Source: Rhizobium sullae (GTDB lineage: Bacteria; Pseudomonadota; Alphaproteobacteria; Rhizobiales; Rhizobiaceae). Taken from it: DNA of 32,545 nucleotides. The translations under genes were made by a program, and so were the position numbers. The stretch's first letter is position 1. Each line of letters starts with the position of its first letter. Below are positions 16,723 to 24,569 of this stretch, in pieces. The stretch spans positions 23,764 to 56,308 of the forward strand of contig NZ_FWER01000058.1 in NCBI RefSeq assembly GCF_900169785.1. Reading direction: 5' to 3'. The notes beneath the pieces were generated by a model that searched no databases, was not told where the DNA came from, and saw only the letters and a list, made by a program, of their open reading frames with translations.

Positions 16723-17739
16723 ATGTTCGACGAAGTAATGGGCGCCTATGGCAGCCGTTTCCTCCTCGCAGCGGGCGGCGTCGGCATCGCGCTGCTGCTC
16801 CTGATCGGCATCATGTGGATCCTCCGCAGCCGGGCGCCTTCGCCCTTCGTGCGCGGCGGCAAGAACCGGCAGCCACGTCTGCAGGTGCTGGATGCTGCAG
16901 CCGTCGATACGCGCCGCCGGCTGGTGCTCGTGCGCCGTGACGACGTCGAGCATCTGATCATGATCGGCGGCCCGACTGACATCGTTATCGAAAGCCGCAT
17001 CCTGCAGGATACCGACGACGGCTCGGAGCGCGCATTCATAGCCCCGCCGGCGCCCCAGCCTCAGCCTGAACCGGTCGTCGCGATGCCCCAAGAGCCGCGT
17101 GCCGAGCCTGCAAGGCCCGTCGCAGCCTTCGAGCGCGAACCCGAAGCTGCTGAACCCTACGCTCCGGCACCCGCGCCTGCCGTCGAGCCGCGTCTGCATC
17201 CCGCAGTGGCCGCTCCTTCCGCGGCGCCTGCTGAACCAGAGCCGGCAGCAACATCGACCGTGGCGGCAAACATCGCACGGGAGCCTGCCAGCCCCACTGC
17301 TCCGCCACCGATCATTCCGAGGCCACCTGAGCGCCCCGTCTCCCCGGTGATCGAGGCAGCCAGCGCCGCCGACATCCTCGACGCGGCCCGCCAGCGCGTT
17401 CTGCCGCAGCAGCGGGTGGAGTCGCAGGTCTCGACGCCGCCGGCGCAGAGCCTTCCGACCGTTGCCGAAGGCGTGCCGGTTGTTACCGGCGACGCAGCCG
17501 CAGCTCCGAAGGAATCGCCCAGCGATTTCGAACGCATTCTTCAGGAAGAGATGAACAATACACTCGCTGCGCAGCGCATCGTTCCCACACCGAACGCGCC
17601 CACCCGCCCGGTTCCGCCGCAATCCGGCAGCCTGCTGCGCCGCGATCCGGAAATGGCGCCGATCACCGGCGCCGATGCCGACCTTCAAAAGGAAGTGGCC
17701 CGCATCTTCGGCGAAATGAGCGTCAATCGCGAAAAGTGA
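16723..17739 (+). CDS. fliO: FliO-like flagellar biosynthesis protein
   Basis: Protein of 338 residues with one N-terminal membrane segment (about 12-34, LLAAGGVGIALLLLIGIMWI). It is followed by a short FliO-type cytoplasmic domain: RLQVLDAAAVDTRRRLVLVRRDDVEHLIMIGGPTDIVIE in sense, i.e. the R-L/V-x-V-D...LVLVRRD..HLIMIGGP pattern. In FliO this domain aids assembly of the FliP-FliQ-FliR export gate. Residues about 105-330 are a long proline- and alanine-rich, low-complexity tail typical of alphaproteobacterial forms. No flagellar cluster is nearby, and in rhizobia this FliO-like gene usually stands apart, so the flagellar role is inferred from the domain. GGAG lies 9 bases before the ATG. It converges with dksA. 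Confidence 0.8.
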   Translation: MFDEVMGAYGSRFLLAAGGVGIALLLLIGIMWILRSRAPSPFVRGGKNRQPRLQVLDAAAVDTRRRLVLVRRDDVEHLIMIGGPTDIVIESRILQDTDDGSERAFIAPPAPQPQPEPVVAMPQEPRAEPARPVAAFEREPEAAEPYAPAPAPAVEPRLHPAVAAPSAAPAEPEPAATSTVAANIAREPASPTAPPPIIPRPPERPVSPVIEAASAADILDAARQRVLPQQRVESQVSTPPAQSLPTVAEGVPVVTGDAAAAPKESPSDFERILQEEMNNTLAAQRIVPTPNAPTRPVPPQSGSLLRRDPEMAPITGADADLQKEVARIFGEMSVNREK

Positions 17740-17742
17740 GCG

Positions 17743-18021
17743 ATCGGGATAGGAACCTTGCGGGTCCGCCCCTCCCACACCACCCTGCGTACGGGTCCGT
17801 ACAGGGCGGTTCGGCTGGTTATGCGGCCTTCGCGGGCACAACGGAAGCGAGGCCTATGCTTGCGAGGAAAGCGTTCGGCAGGGCGCTGTGGTGTCAGTCA
17901 CGATCTGGCGGCACAAACCGCCGGCAGTGCACACGGCCCATGGCGCATCAGCAACACCCCGCGCTCGCCATTGCTGGGTAAAGGACTTACACCTCCAAGC
18001 TGTCGATCATGCTCGGCACAC
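17743..18021 (-). mobile_element. Miniature group II intron remnant, class C-like, no maturase gene
   Basis: Read on the minus strand, the element starts with GTGTG (18021-18017), which fits the group II intron 5' consensus GUGYG, followed by AGCTTGGAGGTGTAAGTCC as in class C intron beginnings. Near its 3' end a domain V hairpin is at 17810-17779: a 9-bp lower stem (ACCGCCCTG with CAGGGTGGT), a 2-base CG bulge and a 4-bp upper stem TACG/CGTA with a GACC loop. It is followed by GTGGGAGGGG and a domain VI-like hairpin ending TATCCCGAT at 17743, with a possible branch-point A. The full element would be 1.8-2 kb. Only 279 bp remain, with no reverse-transcriptase ORF. It sits directly behind the dksA terminator T-tract, the classic class C target. 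The exact 3' end is uncertain by a few bases. Confidence 0.65.
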
Positions 18022-18022
18022 A

Positions 18023-18051
18023 GAAAAAAAGGCACAGCAAACCGCGGTGCC
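18023..18051 (-). terminator. Terminator of dksA
   Basis: On the minus strand GGCAC pairs with GTGCC around an 11-base loop and is followed by seven T residues and CT. It lies about 29 bp after the dksA stop. The stem is short but the T-tract is strong. The intron remnant begins right after the T-tract. Confidence 0.65.
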
Positions 18052-18079
18052 TTCGATATTCTGCAACGAGGCCGAAAGC

Positions 18080-18520
18080 CTATTCGTCGCGATAGACCTT
18101 CTCGCGGCGCTCATGACGCTCCTGCGCTTCGATCGACAGCGTTGCGATCGGACGTGCGTCGAGGCGCTTGATGCCGATCGGCTCGCCGGTTTCCTCGCAG
18201 TAGCCGTAGGTACCGTCTTCGATACGCTGCAATGCTGCATCGATCTTGGAAATCAGCTTTCTCTGGCGGTCACGGGCGCGAAGTTCGATCGCCCGGTCTG
18301 TTTCGGAAGAGGCCCGGTCCGCGAGGTCCGGGTGGTTGGCGCTTTCTTCTGCGAGATGATCGAGCGTCTCGCGCGCTTCTCTAAGGATATCGTTCCGCCA
18401 GGCTACGAGCTTGGCTCTGAAGTAAGCCCGCTGGCTTGCGTTCATGAATTCCTCGTCTTCCGAGGGAACGTAACTGCTAAGATCGATCTTCTCACTCGAC
18501 GCGATTCTCCTGAAGAACAT
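18080..18520 (-). CDS. dksA: RNA polymerase-binding transcription factor DksA
   Basis: DksA/TraR protein, 146 residues from the ATG at 18520. It binds in the secondary channel of RNA polymerase and acts with ppGpp. The coiled-coil tip is DLADRASSETDRAIELRARD, and RKLISKIDAAL matches the second helix. The zinc-finger region YGYCEETGEPIGIKRLDARP followed by ATLSIEAQERHE keeps only one of four cysteines (C, T, S, A in place of C4), the form seen in rhizobial and other zinc-free DksA proteins. At the usual family start before SEKIDLSS there is a TCG and no ATG, GTG or TTG. The nearest in-frame ATG lies 8 codons upstream, and its extension (MFFRRIAS) is read through an AGGAG that could be the old ribosome site. 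TTG starts further upstream are less likely. Confidence 0.88.
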   Translation of the reverse strand: MFFRRIASSEKIDLSSYVPSEDEEFMNASQRAYFRAKLVAWRNDILREARETLDHLAEESANHPDLADRASSETDRAIELRARDRQRKLISKIDAALQRIEDGTYGYCEETGEPIGIKRLDARPIATLSIEAQERHERREKVYRDE

Positions 18521-18582
18521 CTCATATGGCGGGGTGTATATCCCAAGCGCCATCGCGGATTCAAGCCAAATACGACAGGTAA

Positions 18583-18600
18583 ACAGATTTTTAAATCTGT
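18583..18600. repeat. Perfect inverted repeat upstream of dksA
   Basis: ACAGATTT-TT-AAATCTGT, an 8-bp palindrome with a 2-base spacer, lies 63 bp upstream of the chosen dksA start in the gap shared with the divergent SixA-like gene. It could be an operator for a dimeric regulator or part of a terminator-like structure. No known site is matched. Confidence 0.35.
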
Positions 18601-18762
18601 CATATTTTGAAGCTAACAATTTATTTTTGCATCACTATTAGGATTGTTGGTTTTTGCTTCCCGTTCAAGAAGGTGTGTTGGGCTTGCTGTTTTGCGCCGC
18701 CGCTGTGCCGATGCGGTTGACGCCGGTGATCCGCGGACGCTACTGAAAAGGCTCCTTCGCTC

Positions 18763-19269
18763 GTGGATTCTTCTATGGCCGCAACCTTGCCTCCACCCTC
18801 ACGAATCTATCTGTTGCGGCACGCAGAAGCCGCCTGGGCGCAGCCCGGCGAACGGGATTTCGACCGGCCCCTGAACGATAGGGGCTATGACGACGCCGAA
18901 CTCGTGGCAGACCGCGCAGCTGATAAGGGCTACCGGCCGGATCTTTTGATCAGTTCCACGGCAAGGCGCTGCCGCGAGACCGCGGACGCCGTGCACCGCG
19001 CCATGGGCCTGTCGCTCGACATCCTCTACGTCGATGAACTCTACAATGCCACCCCCGATGTCTATCTCGAGATCATCAATACCCAAAACGTCGGCTCCGT
19101 CATGCTGGTCGGCCACAACCCGACGACCGAGCAGGCGCTCGAAGCGCTCATCGGTTACGATGCCCTGCTGCGTGCGTTGCCGAATGGCTTTCCCACGGCC
19201 GGCCTTGCGGTCGTCGATTTCGACGACGCAGCCGCAGAGTGGAAGCTCACGGACTTTCTGCACGACTGA
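18763..19269 (+). CDS. SixA-like histidine phosphatase
   Basis: Histidine (phosphoglycerate mutase-like) phosphatase of 168 residues. The catalytic RHA motif is YLLRHAEAAW with His20. A second core His occurs in VGHNPTTEQ, and SSTARRCRETAD carries the arginine of the phosphate pocket. SixA proteins dephosphorylate phosphohistidine in signalling proteins such as phosphotransferase components or Hpt domains. Whether this one acts on an Hpt partner here is not known. The start is a GTG at 18763 with AAAAGG 11 bases before it. The ATG at 18775 is an alternative, but has worse spacing. It is followed 49 bp later by ycjX and may share its transcript. Confidence 0.85.
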   Translation: MDSSMAATLPPPSRIYLLRHAEAAWAQPGERDFDRPLNDRGYDDAELVADRAADKGYRPDLLISSTARRCRETADAVHRAMGLSLDILYVDELYNATPDVYLEIINTQNVGSVMLVGHNPTTEQALEALIGYDALLRALPNGFPTAGLAVVDFDDAAAEWKLTDFLHD

Positions 19270-19317
19270 CGTCTTTCGCGTCGCTTCTTTTTCGGGCAGC
19301 ATCCGCATCCTATATGC

Positions 19318-20820
19318 TTGAGCACTGACAACCGGAAACCCGCCTTGCCGCCAAGCTTGACATCACTGACCGACGACGCGCGCATTGCGCTCGATAACCT
19401 CGCAGACCGCGCCTCGAGTCTTGTCAATCCGGCTATCCGCCTTGGCGTCACGGGGCTTTCCCGGTCCGGCAAGACCGTCTTCATCTCGTCACTTGTGCAC
19501 AATCTGCTGCATGGCGGACGCCTGCCGCTTTTCGAGCCGGTTCAGTCCGGCCGGGTATCGGCCGTGCGGCTGGAACAGCAGCCGGACGACGCCGTGCCGC
19601 GCTTCCAGTACGAGGACCATATCCGGGCGCTGGTGAAAGACCGTGTCTGGCCGGATTCGACCCGCGCCATATCGGAACTGCGCATCACGCTGGATTATCA
19701 GAGCGCCAGCGGCTGGAACCGGCTGTTCTCGCCCGGCCGCCTGTCGATCGATATCGTCGATTATCCCGGGGAGTGGCTCCTTGATCTGCCGCTGCTGGCC
19801 AAGGACTACCGGACCTACAGCGAAGAGACGCTGGCGCTTGCCCGCAGCGGCATCCGCGCTGAACTCTCCCGCGGCTGGCTCGCACCGACCATAGCCACCG
19901 ATGTCAAAGCCGCCGCCGATGAGATGCAGGCGCGCGATCTCGCGACGGCCTTCACCGATTACCTGAAGGCCTGCAAGGCCGACGAGCGCTCGCTTTCGAC
20001 ATTGCCGCCCGGCCGTTTCCTGCTTCCCGGCGACCTTGAAGGCTCGCCCGCGCTTACTTTTGCGCCGCTCGCCTTGCCTTCCGAAGGCAAACCGCCCCGG
20101 GGCTCGCTCTGGGCGATGATGGAGCGCCGCTACGAGGCCTACAAATCGGTCGTCGTCAAACCCTTCTTTCGCGAACATTTTGCCCGGCTCGACCGCCAGA
20201 TCGTTCTCGTCGACGCGCTTCAGGCGATGAACCGCGGCCCTGAGGCGATCCAAGACCTGGAGCGCGCGCTGACGGATGTGCTAGCCTGCTTCCGTCCCGG
20301 CACGAACTCGCTGCTCTCGTCGCTCCTCGGCCGACGGATCGACCGCGTTCTCGTGGCAGCCACCAAAGCGGATCATCTGCACCATGAGAGCCACGATCGC
20401 CTCGATGCGCTGACGCGCCGCCTCGTCGAGCGCGCCATCCAGCGGATCGGTATGGCGGGTGCCGGCATCGACGTCATGGCGCTTGCCTCGGTGCGCGCCA
20501 CGCGGGAGGCGACCGTCAGGCGCGACGGCCACGACCTACCGGTGATCGTCGGCACGCCGATCGATGGCGAGACGATCGCCGGCGAACGCTTCGACGGCAT
20601 CAGGAAGACGGCGATCTTCCCCGGCGACCTTCCGGAAGACCCCGAGAGCCTGTTCGACGGCATTGAATCTGCAAGCCGCAATGTCCAATTGCCGGATGTG
20701 AATATCGTACGCTTCCGGCCGCCGCAGCTTGAGGAAACCGGCAGCGGCATCAAGCTTTCAGTGCCGCATATCCGGCTCGACCGGGCCATGCAGTTTCTGT
20801 TTGGAGACCGCCTCGCATGA
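19318..20820 (+). CDS. ycjX: YcjX family (DUF463) P-loop protein
   Basis: YcjX-type nucleotide-binding protein of 500 residues. Walker A is GLSRSGKT at 46-53, and switch-like DIVDYPGEWLLDLPLL (about 150) and AATKADHL near the C-terminal half recall a GTPase-like fold. YcjX and YcjF occur together in many proteobacteria, and in enteric bacteria they are part of a stress- or phage-shock-linked set, but their reaction is not known. The start is TTG at 19318, because no ATG or GTG lies in frame before the conserved region. It overlaps the next gene by 4 bases (ATGA), so the two are translationally coupled. Confidence 0.88.
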   Translation: MSTDNRKPALPPSLTSLTDDARIALDNLADRASSLVNPAIRLGVTGLSRSGKTVFISSLVHNLLHGGRLPLFEPVQSGRVSAVRLEQQPDDAVPRFQYEDHIRALVKDRVWPDSTRAISELRITLDYQSASGWNRLFSPGRLSIDIVDYPGEWLLDLPLLAKDYRTYSEETLALARSGIRAELSRGWLAPTIATDVKAAADEMQARDLATAFTDYLKACKADERSLSTLPPGRFLLPGDLEGSPALTFAPLALPSEGKPPRGSLWAMMERRYEAYKSVVVKPFFREHFARLDRQIVLVDALQAMNRGPEAIQDLERALTDVLACFRPGTNSLLSSLLGRRIDRVLVAATKADHLHHESHDRLDALTRRLVERAIQRIGMAGAGIDVMALASVRATREATVRRDGHDLPVIVGTPIDGETIAGERFDGIRKTAIFPGDLPEDPESLFDGIESASRNVQLPDVNIVRFRPPQLEETGSGIKLSVPHIRLDRAMQFLFGDRLA

Positions 20821-21899
20821 GCAAACCCGCTTCTGGAGATTCGGATCGACCGGGCCGCACACCGGCGGCCTTTGCATACGACGACGATCCGCGCCCGATC
20901 GAGACGGACAGGAAACAGGAACACCGCAGGCCCGCAAGCTTCGGTGGCGAAGTCGTCCTCACATCGGACGAAGACGACCCCTTCATTAACCCGGACAAGG
21001 ATATCGCCCCTTTGCCGGTCGCCGTGCCGCGCAAACGGCGCACGTCCTTTGGCAAGATCGCGCTCACTGCCTTCGGCGTGCTGTTGTCGCTCGCGTTCGG
21101 CCTCTGGACCGACAGCCTGATCCGCGACCTCTTTTCGCGCGCCGACTGGCTGGGCTACACGGCGCTCGCGGCATTCGCGATCGGCATCCTTGCCGTTATC
21201 GCCATCGTCATCCGCGAAACAGCAGGCATGATGCGTCTGGCAGCGGTTCAGACGATCAAGGCCGACGCGGAAGTGGCCATCCTGGAAACAAAGCCCGCCA
21301 AGGCACGCGCCCTGGTGAAGAATCTTTCAAACCTGCTTGCCGGAAAGCCCGAAACCGCCAAGGGCCGCGCCACCTTGAAAGCCGCCGAAGGCGACATCAT
21401 CGACGCGCAGCATCTCGTGGCCCTTGCCGAACGCGAATTGCTGGGCTCGCTGGACCGCCAGGCGAGAGCGCTGATCGTCAATTCGTCGAAGCGTGTTTCG
21501 ATCGTCACTGCTGTCAGCCCGCGCGCGATCGTCGATCTGCTCTACGTGCTTTTCGAAGCCTCGCGCCTGATCCGCGCCATGGCCGAGCTTTATGGCGGCA
21601 GGCCGGGCACTCTCGGCATGATCCGCCTGATGCGGGACGTTCTGGCGCATCTTGCCGTCACCGGCTCGATCGCCGTTGGCGACAGCCTTGTTCAGCAGGT
21701 CCTGGGCCACGGCCTTGCTTCCAAGCTCTCGGCCAGGCTCGGCGAAGGCGTCATCAACGGCTTGATGACGGCTCGCATCGGGATAGCCGCGATGGATCTT
21801 TGCCGTCCGCTTGCCTTTCGCGCCTTGAAACGGCCGGGAATCGGCGACTTCATCGGCGATCTAGCGCCCTCCGTGGTGCCGCGGGCCGGTAGCAAATAA
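20817..21899 (+). CDS. DUF697 membrane protein (YcjF-like)
   Basis: Inner-membrane protein of 360 residues, matching the YcjF/TIGR01620 (DUF697) family. The first 75 residues are polar, with an acidic patch (TSDEDDPFINPDKD). Two membrane helices are at about 80-98 and 111-132. A long helical C-terminal half follows with TARIGIAAMDLCRPLAF, the conserved DUF697 end. The start codon overlaps the ycjX stop (ATGA), and the pair is probably made in equal amounts and forms one complex. Function is unknown; family members are linked to cell-envelope stress. The stop at 21897-21899 is followed by a 215-bp gap without a recognised terminator. Confidence 0.85.
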   Translation: MSKPASGDSDRPGRTPAAFAYDDDPRPIETDRKQEHRRPASFGGEVVLTSDEDDPFINPDKDIAPLPVAVPRKRRTSFGKIALTAFGVLLSLAFGLWTDSLIRDLFSRADWLGYTALAAFAIGILAVIAIVIRETAGMMRLAAVQTIKADAEVAILETKPAKARALVKNLSNLLAGKPETAKGRATLKAAEGDIIDAQHLVALAERELLGSLDRQARALIVNSSKRVSIVTAVSPRAIVDLLYVLFEASRLIRAMAELYGGRPGTLGMIRLMRDVLAHLAVTGSIAVGDSLVQQVLGHGLASKLSARLGEGVINGLMTARIGIAAMDLCRPLAFRALKRPGIGDFIGDLAPSVVPRAGSK

Positions 21900-22052
21900 G
21901 CGGCAGATAACATTTTCGCGCTTCCTCGACTTGCGTTACGGAAAGGGTCGAAAAAACCAGAAAGTTCATGATTCTAGCGGTCTGAATTGACGGTGTTGAT
22001 CGCTCCTAAAGCCCGTCATTTTCACTGTGCTTCGTCCGCCGGAAACCAACCG

Positions 22053-22060
22053 TTAACCAT
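22053..22060 (+). promoter_or_regulatory. Candidate CtrA half-site
   Basis: TTAACCAT, a known half-site form of CtrA binding sites, lies 55 bp upstream of the secreted-protein gene at 22115. A half-site of this kind occurs by chance fairly often, so the weight is low. Confidence 0.25.
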
Positions 22061-22114
22061 TATTCGGCAAAACTCTGGGTCAGTAACGGGTGGTGTTTGG
22101 GTCAGGAAAAATCC

Positions 22115-22666
22115 ATGTCTTCGCGCAAGTTTCTCTTCGTCTGCGGCCTCGCCGCTGCGGCATTGTCTCCGGTGGCGGATGTTGCCCCTGTTGCGACTGC
22201 TGCAACACGCGACAAGGCCTTCTTCGAATCTGTCGCGGGCTCATGGAGAGGTCCGGGCGAGATCGTCGCCGGCAAATACAAAGGCACGAAATTCAGCTGC
22301 AATCTCATCGGTTCTGCCACGAGCGACGGCGGTGCCGGCATCAAGCTCGACGGCTCCTGCCGCGTCGGCGTCTTCAAGCAGCCGATGTCCGCCCTCATCA
22401 CCCAGTCGAGCAGCGGCTATAAAGGCAAATTCCTCGATGGCGCCGCCGGCAAAGGTCTCGACGTCGTTTCGGGCACCGTCACACGGGATACCGTGGTCGT
22501 CGGCTTGAACCGCGCCAAGCTGAACGGCGCGATGATCGCCCGCGTCCGCGACGACAAGACGATGAACGTCACCGTCTCGGTCAAGGTGGAAGACCGCATG
22601 ATACCGGTGATCGGCCTGACGCTGACCCGCCAGATCGATGAAATGACGGTCGGCTCGGTCGAATAG
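22115..22666 (+). CDS. Secreted protein of unknown function
   Basis: Conserved-looking hypothetical protein of 183 residues. The first 30 residues form a typical Sec signal peptide (MSSRKFLF, a hydrophobic run rich in alanine, then ATAA-TRDKAFF), so the mature protein of about 153 residues is probably periplasmic. The remainder is predicted beta-rich, with SWRGPGEIVAGKYKGTKFSC, GSCRVGVFKQPMSALI and KLNGAMIARVRDD. One Cys pair (Cys in KFSCNL and GSCRVG) may form a disulfide. I do not recognise a named family. The ATG at 22115 has AGGAA upstream, so the frame extended to 22097 is unlikely. A strong terminator follows. Confidence 0.75.
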   Translation: MSSRKFLFVCGLAAAALSPVADVAPVATAATRDKAFFESVAGSWRGPGEIVAGKYKGTKFSCNLIGSATSDGGAGIKLDGSCRVGVFKQPMSALITQSSSGYKGKFLDGAAGKGLDVVSGTVTRDTVVVGLNRAKLNGAMIARVRDDKTMNVTVSVKVEDRMIPVIGLTLTRQIDEMTVGSVE

Positions 22667-22695
22667 CGACGGCAGATAGAGATAGACACTTCAAG

Positions 22696-22718
22696 CGGCG
22701 GGCTCTCCGCCGTTTTTT
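22696..22718 (+). terminator. Terminator of the secreted-protein gene
   Basis: CGGCGG and CCGCCG form a 6-bp GC stem with a 5-base loop, followed directly by six T residues. It ends just before the folK stop on the other strand. Confidence 0.9.
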
Positions 22719-22722
22719 CATT

Positions 22723-23250
22723 TCACGCGCTGCGCCACCAATCGCGATTGGCATCCGCGATTTCGATGCCCTGGGTATCCGCCTCGCAAAGCCAGTCTGC
22801 AACGGTCCGGCCCTTGACGATGAGGTTCGAGGCAAAATCTGCAAGCGGCATCAGAACGAATCCCCGGTCGGTCATGCGCGGATGCGGCAGTTCTAGCCTC
22901 GGCGCTTCCTGTTCGACATCGTCGTATGTCAGCAGATCGATGTCGAGCGTTCGTGGTCCCCAGCGCTCGATGCGCTCACGCTTCATATTTCGCTCGATGC
23001 CGAGACAGACGTCGAGAAGCGCTTCCGGTTCGAGCAATGTGTCGAGTGCCGCGCATGCGTTGAAGAAGAAGGACTGGTCGGTCTTGCCCCAAGGCGGCGT
23101 TCGATAAAGCCGCGACACCGCAGTCACCCGGCAATCATCACGCCTGTCGAGTAGCCGCAGCGCCGCAGCCATCGACTTGACGGGATCGCCGAGATTGCCG
23201 CCGAGACCGAGCATCGCGGGCCTGAATCTGTCAGGCGGCAAAGTGTTCAA
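22723..23250 (-). CDS. folK: 2-amino-4-hydroxy-6-hydroxymethyldihydropteridine diphosphokinase
   Basis: HPPK, 175 residues. It transfers pyrophosphate from ATP to 6-hydroxymethyl-7,8-dihydropterin in folate synthesis. GLGGNLGDP at the N-terminus and the signature ERWGPRTLDIDLLTYDD, with two Asp residues for magnesium, are unmistakable. LELPHPRMTDRGFVLMPLAD completes the family pattern. The start is taken as TTG at 23250, which has AGGTGAG just upstream and overlaps the end of folB by 20 bp. ATG at 23214 would remove the first 12 residues and lacks a ribosome site. It is the last gene of folP-folB-folK. Confidence 0.95.
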   Translation of the reverse strand: MNTLPPDRFRPAMLGLGGNLGDPVKSMAAALRLLDRRDDCRVTAVSRLYRTPPWGKTDQSFFFNACAALDTLLEPEALLDVCLGIERNMKRERIERWGPRTLDIDLLTYDDVEQEAPRLELPHPRMTDRGFVLMPLADFASNLIVKGRTVADWLCEADTQGIEIADANRDWWRSA

Positions 23251-23602
23251 TGCTCACCTGTACGAAATCGAGAACGCCGGGCACCGGCGCATTCGGCTTG
23301 CGCACAGTGATCTTTGCGCGCGTGATCTGATGAAATTTCTCGCAGAGGCCCTTGGCGATATCGAGCGCCAGCGCTTCGATCAAATAGCGGCGCTTGCCCG
23401 TGACGATCTCCTCGATCACCGTAAAGGCGATCCCGTAGTTCACGGTATCGTCGATCGAGTCGCTTTCGAGCGCGCCCGCCGCCACGACGTCGAGCTCGGC
23501 ATCGACGAAGAACCGCTGGCCGAGGAACTCCTCCTCGTCGTGAACCCCGTGACGCGCAAAGAAGGCGCAATTCTGCAGCGTAATTGTATATTTCGTGCCC
23601 AT
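23231..23602 (-). CDS. folB: Dihydroneopterin aldolase
   Basis: Dihydroneopterin aldolase, 123 residues. It splits 7,8-dihydroneopterin to 6-hydroxymethyl-7,8-dihydropterin and glycolaldehyde, producing the FolK substrate. Family features are LQNCAFFARHGVHDEEEFLGQRFFVD at the N-terminus, with the active-site tyrosine replaced in position by the local FFARHG pattern seen in rhizobia, the YGIAFTVIEEIV helix and AKITVRKPNAPVPG at the end. GGAG lies 9 bases before the ATG. It begins 5 bp after the folP stop and overlaps folK, so the three genes form a tight operon. Confidence 0.93.
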   Translation of the reverse strand: MGTKYTITLQNCAFFARHGVHDEEEFLGQRFFVDAELDVVAAGALESDSIDDTVNYGIAFTVIEEIVTGKRRYLIEALALDIAKGLCEKFHQITRAKITVRKPNAPVPGVLDFVQVSIEHFAA

Positions 23603-23607
23603 CAGCC

Positions 23608-24465
23608 CTATCTCCGCTCGAAATCCAGACGCGCGGCCAGCATAGCATCCGCCATCGCCAGCGCATCCCTGTTGATTGCGACATTGTGCACCCGAAAAAC
23701 CGCAGCCCCTTGCAGTCTGAGCAGTGCACTGCTCGCCGCCGTCGCAACATCACGTTCAGCCGCATCCCGCCCCGTGACCGCCCCGACGAAGCGCTTGCGT
23801 GACGTGCCAGCCAGCAGCGGCAATCCGAAACGCTGCAATTCGGCAAACCTCGCCATTAGCTCCAGGTTCTCGTCGGCGTCCTTGGCAAAGCCGAAGCCCG
23901 GATCGAGCACGATCCGCTCGCGCATGACACCTGCTTCCGCCGCGATCTCCAGGGAGCGAACCAAGAAATGATATTGGTCCGCAATCACGTCCGGAAGCTT
24001 TTCGCGGCCCCGACCCGTATGCATGAGACAGAGCCCGGCGCCGGTATCGGCCGAAACCTTGGCGATCGCCTCCTCCTTCTGCAATCCGTAGACGTCGTTG
24101 ACGATATGCGCACCGGCCCCGACGGCGAGCCGCGCCGTCTCCGCCCGGTAGGTATCGATCGAAATCAGCGCGTCGCTCCTGCCACGCAGCGCCTCGATCA
24201 CCGGCAGTACGCGGGCCTGCTCTTGCGCAGGGCTGACTTCGGCCGCTCCCGGACGTGTCGATTCCCCGCCGATGTCGACGATCGAGGCCCCCTCGCTGAC
24301 GGATTGAAGTGCGTGCTCCACGGCGGCATCGACGCTTGCGTAGCGTCCGCCATCCGAAAAGGAATCCGGCGTCACATTGATGATCGCCATGATTACGCCG
24401 CGCGGCCCGAGTTCTATCTCGCGGCCGTGCGCCACGCGCCAGAAACTGCTTTGAAGCTGTAGCAT
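23608..24465 (-). CDS. folP: Dihydropteroate synthase
   Basis: Dihydropteroate synthase, 285 residues, a TIM-barrel enzyme that joins hydroxymethyl-dihydropterin pyrophosphate with p-aminobenzoate and is the target of sulfonamides. The signatures are IINVTPDSFSDGGRY, DIGGESTRPGA, IVNDVYGL, LDPGFGFAKDADENLEL and LAGTSRKRFVGAVTG, all intact. The length is normal. It is the first gene of folP-folB-folK. The ATG at 24465 has no strong Shine-Dalgarno, but there is no better start. It diverges from the DUF922 gene across about 100 bp. Confidence 0.96.
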   Translation of the reverse strand: MLQLQSSFWRVAHGREIELGPRGVIMAIINVTPDSFSDGGRYASVDAAVEHALQSVSEGASIVDIGGESTRPGAAEVSPAQEQARVLPVIEALRGRSDALISIDTYRAETARLAVGAGAHIVNDVYGLQKEEAIAKVSADTGAGLCLMHTGRGREKLPDVIADQYHFLVRSLEIAAEAGVMRERIVLDPGFGFAKDADENLELMARFAELQRFGLPLLAGTSRKRFVGAVTGRDAAERDVATAASSALLRLQGAAVFRVHNVAINRDALAMADAMLAARLDFERR

Positions 24466-24569
24466 CGGGGGTTATCCCATTGATTATAAAAAAAGCCGAC
24501 GCCCCTGTATTGCGCTCGCCGTGGCTATGCCCCAAGCTTCGCCGAACTTCAACACGGGTAGCGTCAAGA

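Noticed and set aside
17758..18171. Plus-strand ORFs of 137 and 240 codons across the fliO-dksA gap
   Set aside because: They run through the intron remnant, the dksA terminator and antisense dksA, and have no protein-like features.
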